A stretch of 64,000 nucleotides of DNA, from contig JAEOAD010000888.1 of NCBI GenBank assembly GCA_036365145.1, forward strand, positions 1,839,501 through 1,903,500, in the 5' to 3' direction. Under the pieces are notes generated by a model. It was not told the origin of the DNA. It saw nothing but the letters and a program-made list of their open reading frames with translations, and searched no databases. Shown here one piece after another: positions 58,701-64,000 of this stretch. Source of the DNA: Orientallactaga sibirica (Eukaryota > Chordata > Mammalia > Rodentia > Dipodidae). The translations under genes were made by a program, and so were the position numbers. Numbering within the stretch: position 1 is the first letter of the stretch; each line of letters begins with the position of its first letter.

Positions 58701-61483
58701 TCTGTTGCACTTAAATAAATAAATTTTAAAAATAAACAAAATTTTATAAAAAAGAAAGGGGGGGGGAGAGAAAGAATGGGCATGCCAGGGCCTCCAGCCA
58801 CTGCAAACGAACTCCAGATGCATGTGTCACCTTGTGCATCTGACTTAGGTGGGTACTGGAGAATTGAACCTGGGTCCTTAGGATTCACAGGCAAATGACT
58901 TAACCACTAAGGCATCTCTCCAGGCTAAAATATACTTTAAATTATGGTTTCAAGTCAGTCTTATTAGATATGTGCAGTTGACTTCATTTTACAAACATGA
59001 ACATTGACATTGAATGTAGCTCTGTCACTTCCCCAGGGTGACCCAGCTTTTGCACTTAGGTCTTCTGAGCCATTATCCTACCAGTTGCAGGAAGTAGGGT
59101 CTTTCACAGTAGGTTTGTCCTTTCCCACGTTTGTCCTAGAAGCCATAGTAGATGGGAGAAGTGACTCTTTGTGCAGGGACATGTTCCCATCTAGACAACT
59201 TAATACCTCTTGACTTGAGCAGGGCACGTCCTTCCCAGGCAGCTCAATAGAAGAACCAGGCCTTTTCACATGCCTTCTGTGAGGGTACTTCTTGTACACG
59301 CAGCCTAGGAGACAGTGCAAAGCTACCCTGAATTCTTCTTCCCTCCTTCCATCCCTCCCCACTTTCTCATATCAGTTTCTCTGCCAGTCAAGTTAGTTGT
59401 AAAATTCCTTGTGTGGTAGAAAGAGGGACTATTAGGTGGGTGAAGGAGGGGTACTCAAGACCCCCATGCTGCAAGGAATCCTGCCAGGATGGCACTGTGA
59501 TGGTTCGTTTTCATTGTCAACTTGACTGAATTTGGTAATCATCTAGGTGTGTCTGAGGGAGTTTCAGAAAGATTTAACTGAGTAAGGAAGACCCACCCTG
59601 GAGGTACATGGCACCATCCCACTGGCTGGAGTCCAAGGCCTAAGAAGAGAAAGGAGGACGCGAGCAGAGCCCCAGCGTTCATCCCTCTCTGTTCCCTGAC
59701 AGGGGACACAGTGTGACCAGCAGCCTTGTGCTCCTGCCGCCATAGCTGAGAGCTGGTCCTTCCACCATGACTCCCTGCCAGGATGTATCTGCTCAAACCA
59801 TGAGGCAAGAGGATCCCTTAGAGTTGCTTTTGTGGGGTGTTTGTCACAGCACTAAGAAGTAACAGAGCTGTTTCACAGTGGTTCATCAGACTGGCCTAGG
59901 GGAACCTCACCCACCTCTTTCCCAGTTTGCCTCAGGACTCAGCAAAGTACCCCTTCCAGATGGCACCTGAGTGCCTAATTACCCCCAGGATTGGCGTCTA
60001 CAACGTTAAGTTTTCTCATTCTCTGGCAATCTCAAGACTCGGTGTGTCTACTGCTCTGGGAAAACAGAGTTGTTTGAGGATGGGCCTGGACAGAGGCTGA
60101 ATGGGGTGAGGGGATTCTGGGATAGCTGCTCCCCTTCCCTGTCCCCCGGGGCCAGGGCTGTTCAGATACTGCACTGGTTCCAGCTTACCCACGTTATTCC
60201 CCGACTCTATGTAGAACAGGGAGAGAACCGTCTCTTCTGCCCTGGGCTTGCTCTTCCTCCTCTGTTCCACCATCTTTTCTTTCCGTGGCTGGGCTGCAGC
60301 TGGAGGACATTTGGCTGGTTGGCTGGGCTCCTTTGTGGATCTCAGTGAGAAAACTGTGTAGCCTGGCTCAGGGGAACCTCAATCTCATCTCTAATCTACT
60401 CTGAGAGATGGGGCGCTAAGGCACCATTTCCCCATCCCAGGAGCCCTGGCCTTGCTTGGACTGGTAGTAGGTGAAGCTATCATCACTGACTCCCAGTGTT
60501 AATTGGACCTAGTGACAAGTGCTCTGGGCCATTTCATCTGCACGGTCTCCCAGGTGAAAGGTGAGCTAGTGAGGGGCTAGAGAGATTGGTCAGTGGTTAT
60601 GGCACTTGCCTGCAGAGCCTAACAACCTGAGTTCAGTTCCCCAGTACCCATGTAAAGCCAGATGCACAACATAGCACATGCATCTGGGGTCTGTTTGCAG
60701 CAGTCAGAGGCCCTGGTGTGCTTATCCTTTCTTTTTTTAAAAATATTTTTTAAACATTTTATTATTCTCTTTATTTATTTACAAACAAATAAATAATAAA
60801 ATTTAAAAAAAAAAAGATGAAGCTGGGTGTGGTGACACACACCGTTAATTCCAGCACTTGGGAGGCAGAGGTAGGAGGATCGTTAGGGATGGTGCGTTAA
60901 CCACTAAGCCATCTCCAGCCCCATGGTGACACACACAGCCATCTCTCCAGCACTTGGGGAGGCGAGGCGAGGCCACCCTGAGATTACATAGTGAATTCCA
61001 GGTCATCCCAGGCCTACCTCAAAAAACAAAACAAAAACAACAACAAAAAAATGAGCTAGTAAGAAGAGAAGACTTCACACAGATCTTGCTGCCCAAGTTA
61101 CAATGTGGCTATATCTCTGGCTTCAGAATGAAGATACATGGTCTTGGGTTGATGAACCAAGTACTTTCATTAAAAATATTGACGGCCGCTCTCAGCCTGA
61201 ACCCTTGTCAGTAAAATGAGCTGCTAGAGAACTGGCCATACAGGATGATTGCTATAGGCCTTACGTGGATTATCTTGGCAGCTGGGTAGGCCAAGAGTTG
61301 TGATCACTGGTCATTTAGTCACTAGCTATGAATCCATGCTTCAGTGGTGCCTGGGCTGTCCCTGTACCCCCACCTGCACAGCCATGCCTTACCTGGGGAG
61401 ACACCAGCTGTGCCGCCGAGGGGACGCCACTTCAGAGCTTTCAGTGGGAGGCTCTTCTCATTGCCTGGGTCATCTTTAGTGGT
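38077..61483 (-). CDS. VWA3A: VWA3A, von Willebrand factor A domain-containing protein 3A (C-terminal ten coding exons; 5' part beyond window)
   Basis: Ten minus-strand exons join in phase to about 382 C-terminal residues; the human protein is, from memory, about 1,180 residues. Seen: a basic segment ([13 protein letters not shown]), a [15 protein letters not shown] segment, a helical stretch [20 protein letters not shown], then a complete VWA domain starting [12 protein letters not shown] (metal-ion-dependent adhesion site DxSGS) and including [11 protein letters not shown] and [11 protein letters not shown] final coiled-coil-like helix, [18 protein letters not shown], precedes the stop. Family knowledge: VWA domains bind partners through a divalent metal; the role of VWA3A is poorly known, with expression reported mainly in ciliated tissue and testis. 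SDR42E2 lies downstream on the same strand. No disabling change is seen; one intron has a GC donor. Confidence 0.91.
38136..38405 (+). mobile_element. L1 3' UTR fragment
   Basis: Plus-orientation fragment with CATGCTTTCTCTCATATGTG near its start, a G-run, and TGAAATCCATTATTTTGTAT near its end, matching the pattern of L1/Lx 3' ends. It lies a few bases upstream (on the minus strand) of the last VWA3A acceptor. Confidence 0.6.
38405..40690. mobile_element. SINE cluster in the last VWA3A intron
   Basis: B1-like minus (38405-38560), B1-like minus truncated (38592-38695), B2-like minus (38697-38882), older fragments (38890-39150), B1-like plus (39180-39340), B2-like minus (39342-39516), B1-like minus with long poly-T (39535-39712), B2-like plus (39748-39905), B2-like minus (39906-40102), B2-like plus (40193-40415), and B2-like plus with an (AAAT)n tail (40435-40690). 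Confidence 0.8.
40998..41095 (-). CDS. VWA3A: VWA3A exon i
   Basis: 98 bp, phase 0 to phase 2, encoding [20 protein letters not shown] and then [12 protein letters not shown]. The acceptor is CCCTTTCCAAG and the donor TTCAG|GTATGC. Only this frame is open across the exon. Confidence 0.92.
41195..42600. repeat. Old, diverged SINE-derived sequence and purine tract
   Basis: Diverged B1-like plus copies (about 41195-41320, 41640-41775 and 42472-42600), an ID/B4-like segment (about 41776-42030), an old B2-like segment (about 42050-42370), and a polypurine stretch of A/G only (about 42372-42470). The stretch 41320-41640 is unclassified. Confidence 0.55.
42850..43110 (+). mobile_element. Long-variant B2-like SINE with CTCF-like core
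   Basis: This copy has the usual tRNA-derived head and T/C-rich tail, but carries about 40 extra bases between GCCAGATGCA and the CATCTGG block. The insert includes CCACAAGGGGGCGC (42974-42987), one mismatch from the CTCF core consensus CCASYAGRKGGCRS. Confidence 0.8.
43340..43535 (-). mobile_element. B2-like SINE
   Basis: Standard minus-orientation copy adjacent to VWA3A exon h, ending AAGCCATCTCTCCAGCC. Confidence 0.85.
43630..43753 (-). CDS. VWA3A: VWA3A exon h
   Basis: 124 bp encoding [20 protein letters not shown] and then VDEDTLSGL, ending FVEER in phase 0. This is the last strand and helix of the VWA domain (TGGRYHCP). The acceptor is CCCCACCCAG and the donor AGG|GTAGGT. Confidence 0.95.
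43754..44400. other. VWA3A intron, no clear feature
   Basis: Non-repetitive apart from a short ID/B4-like fragment at about 44145-44217 (GTACTGAACCCAGGGCTTCA). Confidence 0.5.
44401..44552 (-). CDS. VWA3A: VWA3A exon g
   Basis: 152 bp, phase 0 to phase 2, encoding [20 protein letters not shown] (TDG segment at 44493-44519, the third metal-site loop of VWA domains) and [10 protein letters not shown]. The acceptor is GTGCTGTCTCAG and the donor ACAG|GTGGGC. Confidence 0.95.
44700..45078 (+). mobile_element. Old B2/B4-like and B1-like SINEs
   Basis: A diverged tRNA-derived SINE (about 44700-44905) is followed by a clear B1-like plus copy with poly-A (44929-45077). A (CA)-rich tract follows to about 45170. 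Confidence 0.7.
45447..45591 (-). CDS. VWA3A: VWA3A exon f (GC donor)
   Basis: 145 bp encoding [20 protein letters not shown] and on to STSVLPALL. The acceptor is CTTTTGTCCAG. The donor reads CTG|GCAAGT: GC instead of GT, with otherwise perfect +3 to +6 positions. Using it keeps phase 0 into the next exon and yields [13 protein letters not shown], as expected within the domain. Confidence 0.92.
45820..45985 (+). repeat. MIR relic
   Basis: Contains GTGATCTTGGGCAAATTACT and CTCTGTCATAGTTTCC, the MIR core pattern, with a diverged 3' part. Inert. Confidence 0.7.
46085..48640. mobile_element. Dense SINE block in VWA3A intron
   Basis: B2-like plus (46085-46265), B2-like plus (46277-46510), B2-like minus (46525-46708), B2-like plus (46740-46930), B2-like minus (46945-47150), B1-like minus (47160-47300), B1-like minus (47342-47515), long-variant B2-like minus (47525-47800) with CCACAAGAGGGCGA on the minus strand (47662-47649), B1-like minus (48010-48163), B2-like minus (48185-48405) and B1-like plus with poly-A (48470-48640). 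Confidence 0.8.
49064..49285 (+). mobile_element. B2-like SINE inserted in the EEF1A1 pseudogene
   Basis: Plus-orientation copy flanked by GAAAAGACTCAT and GAAAAGACCCAT, duplicates of the EEF1A1 sequence around codons 4-7. The insertion post-dates the retrocopy. Confidence 0.9.
50895..51146 (-). mobile_element. Long-variant B2-like SINE in the pseudogene 3' UTR
   Basis: Minus-orientation copy with the extra block (CCACAAGGGGCGC on the minus strand, 51023-51011, one G shorter than the 42.97-kb copy). It is flanked by the duplicate AAAATCAGTACTTTTT. A (GT)n run (50819-50854) precedes it. Confidence 0.85.
51345..51495 (-). mobile_element. B1-like SINE
   Basis: Minus-orientation copy with poly-T head just beyond the EEF1A1 pseudogene. 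Confidence 0.85.
51644..51750 (-). pseudogene. RNU6: U6 spliceosomal snRNA pseudogene
   Basis: The minus strand reads GTGCTTGCTTTGGCGGCACA at its start and continues through the ACAGAGA-box region to GTGTTCCATATTTTT, a full-length (about 107 nt) U6 copy with several C-to-T type differences. The upstream position where a PSE would lie is occupied by a B1-like SINE (51784 onward), so a functional U6 promoter is lacking. Most likely an L1-mobilised retrocopy. Confidence 0.93.
51784..53122. mobile_element. SINE and L1-tail cluster
   Basis: B1-like plus (51784-51935), ID-like SINE plus (about 51950-52035), an L1 3' end plus (52050-52171, GTTGTCAATAAA before the A-run), an old B1-like plus (52264-52395), B1-like plus (52497-52607) broken by a B2-like minus end (52608-52642), long-variant B2-like minus (52660-52895) with CCACTAGGTGGTGC on the minus strand (52774-52761), and B2-like minus (52905-53122). 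Confidence 0.75.
53235..53379 (-). CDS. VWA3A: VWA3A exon e (VWA domain start, MIDAS motif)
   Basis: 145 bp encoding [20 protein letters not shown] followed by [11 protein letters not shown] and ending LRLHCV. The DVSGSM motif at 53309-53326 is the metal-binding DxSxS of VWA domains and is intact. The donor is CAG|GTAGGA, with two bases of a split Ser codon. Confidence 0.95.
53667..53770 (+). mobile_element. B2-like SINE 5' fragment
   Basis: The head of a B2-like SINE (GGCTGGGAAAAAGGCTCAGC to AAAGCCAGGTGCA), truncated. The stretch 53380-53666 is unclassified. Confidence 0.7.
54067..54175 (-). CDS. VWA3A: VWA3A exon d
   Basis: 109 bp, phase 0 to phase 1, encoding [20 protein letters not shown] and then [16 protein letters not shown]. 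The acceptor is TGCCTCTTCCAG and the donor TCTG|GTGAGC. The split Gly codon joins exactly to SRRLFG of the next exon. Confidence 0.93.
54400..55002 (-). repeat. Old and truncated SINEs
   Basis: A diverged tRNA-derived SINE (about 54360-54605), B1-like minus fragments (about 54615-54745 and 54745-54860) and a B1-like minus copy lacking its middle (about 54900-55002). Confidence 0.6.
55068..55290. repeat. TG-rich tandem repeat, about 37-bp unit
   Basis: Five to six imperfect units share GATGTGTGCAGTGTGTGTAC-like cores separated by CATG / CTTG-containing spacers. It lies in a VWA3A intron. The following 55290-55600 looks like an old SINE. Confidence 0.75.
55688..55890 (-). mobile_element. B2-like SINE
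   Basis: Minus-orientation copy with a (TTTA)n head and GA run. The following 55891-56440 is non-repetitive intron with no recognised exon. Confidence 0.85.
56440..56872 (-). mobile_element. (CTTT)n, B1-like and B2-like SINEs
   Basis: A (CTTT)n / poly-T run (56440-56488) leads into B1-like minus (56480-56630), followed by B2-like minus (56655-56872). Confidence 0.85.
57007..57132 (-). CDS. VWA3A: VWA3A exon c
   Basis: 126 bp, phase 0 to phase 0, 42 residues beginning [15 protein letters not shown] and containing [18 protein letters not shown]. The acceptor is TTTATTCAAAAG and the donor AAT|GTGAGT. Contains a Cys/His-rich patch (CLGPHCRH). Confidence 0.88.
57310..58925. mobile_element. SINE cluster in VWA3A intron
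   Basis: B2-like plus (57310-57515), B2-like minus (57530-57727), B2-like minus (58085-58300), B1-like minus (58335-58470), B2-like plus (58518-58735) and B2-like minus (58755-58925). The stretch 57730-58084 shows no recognised feature. Confidence 0.8.
58985..59080 (+). repeat. MIR relic
   Basis: A short MIR-like segment (TTTTACAAACATGAACATTG and CTTCCCCAGGGTGACCCAGC). The flanking 59080-59497 is unclassified. Confidence 0.5.
59498..59868 (+). mobile_element. Interspersed repeat, LTR- or DNA-transposon-derived (family not named)
   Basis: About 370 bp beginning TGTGATGGTTCGTTTTCATT and passing through AGGAAGACCCACCCTGGAGG, CTCCTGCCGCCATAGCTGAG and GTTGCTTTTGTGGGGTGTTT. I recognise this layout as a widespread mammalian/rodent interspersed repeat but cannot assign the family safely. 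No coding capacity. Confidence 0.55.
60193..60299 (-). CDS. VWA3A: VWA3A exon b
   Basis: Encodes [20 protein letters not shown] followed by [13 protein letters not shown], ending in phase 0 at AAC|GTGGGT. The 5' boundary is chosen from phase: acceptors at 60299 (CTCCAG) or 60293 (CTGCAG) both fit, differing by two residues. Confidence 0.75.
60575..61040 (+). mobile_element. B2-like SINE and interrupted B1-like SINE
   Basis: B2-like plus (60575-60810) is followed by B1-like plus (60823-61040) broken by about 70 bases that include two copies of a B2-like end fragment (AACCACTAAGCCATCTCCAG). The remaining 61041-61392 is unclassified. Confidence 0.7.
61393..61483 (-). CDS. VWA3A: VWA3A exon a (first in window)
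   Basis: 91 bp with acceptor CTGTTTTCTAG and donor CCCAG|GTAAGG. One frame is open ([20 protein letters not shown] and on to GVSP) and ends with one base of a split codon, compatible with the next exon. It is less conserved-looking than the others, so slightly less certain. Confidence 0.7.
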
Positions 61484-61879
61484 CTAGAAAACAGACCATC
61501 TTTCCCATCAGGGGTCGGAACCATGTGGCAGGCAGTCCCTCGGTCACCCTGACCTCAATCTGCCACTAAAGCATTTGCAGGGAGGGGCCTATGGGAGCTG
61601 GTTCCTCAGTGAGGTTTGGTCCATCTTCTTTTAGAGCAGATTCAAAGGGGCCTCTGGGTTTGGCAATGAAAACGTGTATGAAGTGTGTGAGTTTATGCAT
61701 GTGATATGAGAAGGTGAGAGAGATTAGAGAGAGAGAGTGTGTGTGCTGGGACCACTTTGGGATTTTGCCAGAACTTTCTTCAACAGTTGCTGCCCCCTTC
61801 CTACTGGAATTTCTGGGCTTCTAGAAGTTATCACTTAGGTAGTTTTTGTTTGTTTATTTGTTTGTTTGTTTGTTTGTTT

Positions 61880-63234
61880 TGTTTTGTTTTTCAAGGTAGG
61901 GTCTCACTCTAACCCAGGCTGACCTGGAATTCACTATGTAGTCTCAGGGTGGCCTCAAACTCACAGCGATCCTCTACCTCTGCCTCCCGAGTGCTGGGAT
62001 TAAAGGTGTGTGCTACCACACCCAGCTTCACTTAGGTAATTCTTGTGCCCTCCTGGGTTCCTCATTTCTAGGGGAGTTCTTTCCTTACTGTGCACAATTG
62101 GAATTGGAAGGCAGCCATGCTCACCACTATGCCACCAGTGCCACTTCTGGATTTAGAATGTGGTAATGGTGGCACTGGGCCAGCTCAGGAGACCTGTGGG
62201 TGGGCTGCTGTGAAGAGGGCCTGGAAAGTACCATTACTGGGAGCACCCAGCCTGGTATCAGGAGGGCCTGTTAGAGGTCATGCCACAGCCTATGCTATCA
62301 GCTCAGGGGTCATTTCAACTCAGGGGTCCAAGGAGAAGGCCCTGAGATTCTGGGGCCTCCCCCAGAATTTGGTATGAGAGAGAAGGAGGAAGAGGAGGAG
62401 GAGACAAAGACGAAGAAGAAGAGAGGACAGAGAGAAGATGGATCTGGGCTATTGGAGTTTTTTCTTTTTGAGAGAGAGAGAGAATGAATGTGGGTGCGCC
62501 AGGGAATCTACCCACTGCAAATAACTCCAGATGCATGCGTCGCCTTGTGCATCTGGCTTTACGTGGGTACTAGGGAATTGAACCTGGGCACTTAGGCTTG
62601 GCTGGAGCACCTTAACTGCTAAGCCATCTCTCTAGCACAGTTTTTCAAAAATGTATTCTATTTATTTGACAGAGAGATAGAGAGAGAAAGAGGCAAATAG
62701 AGAGAATGATGTGCCAGGGCCTTTGGCCACTGCAAACTCCAGATGCATGCACAACCTTGTATATCTGGCTTACATGGGTCCTGGGGAATCAAACCTGGGT
62801 CCCTTGACTTCACAGGCAAATACCTTAAACACTAAGCCATCCCTCCAGCCCAGTTTTTTTTGAGAGTGTTGTTTGTTTGTTTGTTTGTTTGAGATAGGGT
62901 CTTGCTCTAGGCTAGGCTGACCTGGAATTCACTATGTAGTCTCAGGGTGGCCTCGAACTCACAGCAATCCTTTTACCTTTGCTTTCTGACTGCTGGGATT
63001 AAAGGCATGCACTACCACATCCAGCTATTGGAGTGTTTTTTTAAAAAATATATTTTATTTATTTATTTATTTGAGAGAGAGAATGGGTGTGCCAGGGCCT
63101 CCAGTCCCTGCAAACAAATTCCAGATGCATGTGCTCCCTTGTGCATCTGGCTTATGTGGGTCCTGGAGATTTGAACCGGGATTCTTTGGCTTTGCAGGCC
63201 AACACCTTAACTGCTAAGCCATCTCTCCAGCCCC
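61880..63234 (-). mobile_element. SINE cluster at the right side of the window
   Basis: B1-like minus (61880-62027), B2-like minus (62470-62637), B2-like minus (62650-62852), B1-like minus (62890-63028) and B2-like minus (63045-63234). A polypurine tract lies at about 62368-62440. The stretch 62030-62365 shows no accepted exon. Confidence 0.8.
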
Positions 63235-63288
63235 TATTGGAGTTTTTTAAATGAGGCACTGTCTGGATGTACAGAATGCCGCAGAAAT

Positions 63289-63345
63289 GCAGCCCTCTGT
63301 CTGTAAATAAGCTATGCAACCCTCTGTCTGGAAATAAGCTATGCA
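63289..63345. repeat. Short tandem duplication, about 28-bp unit
   Basis: Two adjacent near-identical units contain CCCTCTGTCTGTAAATAAGC and CCCTCTGTCTGGAAATAAGC. The rest to 64000 (63346-64000) is non-repetitive VWA3A intron with no recognised exon. Confidence 0.85.
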
Positions 63346-64000
63346 CTTTTGGGGATACAGTTACTCATTGTGAAATGTGTGTTGTTCACAAGTGTTAAAG
63401 TCGGTCAACTGCTGAACAACCTCTAGGTTTCACTGAGCCTTTTGCTCAGTGCACTGTTGTGTGGGTCTTCCCTTCAGAGGCCCGGCTGACTGCTGGGAGG
63501 CAGGTATTTTATACTAGATACTGTTGACAGACTGCGAATGAGGATAAGACCCCCATCACTCCACCCTAAGCAGGCCTGGGCCCACCCTCGGGTTCCTATC
63601 ATGCCCCTGCTAAGCTTGGGCTGAAGCAGAAGGTCCCAAAGAGATGTCATTCCTTTGCCCCAGAGCTTCCAGGATAAGCTACCACATGCAATGGTGGATG
63701 CAGTTCCATGGAGACCCTTGAACCAGGATAGAGAACAACGCTAGGATAGCCAGGCAAAGCCAAAGCCGGGGTGAGGGAGGCTAGAGGAAGTCCTGGTTTT
63801 GGAGGGCTATCTCACCCTGGAGGTTCAAAGGGGGCCACCCCCACCCCCACCCCAAAGCTTCTACCCATGCTGTGCTAGCCCTGGGCCCTTGGGCGTGGGG
63901 CCTGCAAAATCCCTTTCAAAACCTAGGAAAGACAAGGAGACAAGCTGGAAATAAGACTCCGCATGTTTTCAGGGAGGGGACTCAAACCATTCTGGTCACC

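Noticed and set aside
59078..59362. 94-codon minus-strand open frame between VWA3A exons b and c
   Set aside because: Exons b and c already join in phase with a continuous protein; this frame has no fitting splice sites.
62105..62215. Possible additional VWA3A exon on the minus strand (donor GTG|GTGAGC near 62120, phase compatible with exon a)
   Set aside because: The acceptor is weak, an in-frame stop lies just upstream, and the translated segment is low-complexity without recognisable similarity.
63815..63915. Possible exon with acceptor TTTTGCAG and donor-like GGTGAG near the right edge
   Set aside because: One frame has a stop and the open one is Trp/Gly-rich from a (GGGGTG)n tract; no support for coding.

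Overview
This window is nuclear DNA from a mammal, almost certainly a rodent. The coding exons are short, separated by long introns, and bounded by GT-AG splice sites. Most of the remaining sequence is interspersed repeats. Two SINE families dominate: a B1-like 7SL-derived element of about 150 bp, and a tRNA-derived B2-like element of about 200 bp with a recognisable B box and an (AAAT)n tail. The form of the B2-like element recalls jerboas and relatives (Dipodoidea, for example Jaculus). That species-level guess is inference from memory; the rodent assignment is firmer.

Two protein-coding genes lie head to tail on the minus strand, matching the order VWA3A - SDR42E2 (then EEF2K) known from mammals (human 16p12.2). 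SDR42E2 (2.78-26.0 kb) is complete: a non-coding first exon in a CpG island at 25.8-26.0 kb and eleven coding exons whose phases join without a break into a predicted 644-residue protein. Residues 255-644 match the usual length and motifs of an extended SDR / 3-beta-HSD-like enzyme with a C-terminal membrane anchor. Residues 1-254 are a low-complexity extension built around a 24-bp coding minisatellite. VWA3A (38.1-61.5 kb, continuing past the right edge) is represented by its last ten coding exons, about 382 residues, including the C-terminal VWA domain with its DxSGS motif. One VWA3A intron has a GC rather than GT donor.

Between and inside the genes are: an L1 retrotransposon with its 5' end and ORF1 but no ORF2 (27.05-31.7 kb); shorter L1 3' ends at 11.3-12.3, 38.1-38.4 and 52.05-52.17 kb; a solo LTR with a 5-bp target duplication (32.06-32.43 kb); a full-length EEF1A1 processed pseudogene carrying two later SINE insertions (48.97-51.24 kb); a U6 snRNA pseudogene (51.64-51.75 kb); ancient MaLR and MIR relics; and several tandem repeats. 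The first 665 bases are repeated almost exactly at 3.29-3.96 kb, on either side of the last SDR42E2 exon.

The observations most worth following up are the ORF2-less L1, a long SINE subfamily carrying CTCF-core-like motifs in four copies, the coding minisatellite in SDR42E2, the flanking duplication and the GC-AG intron. I see no prokaryotic-type system, CRISPR array or tRNA gene.
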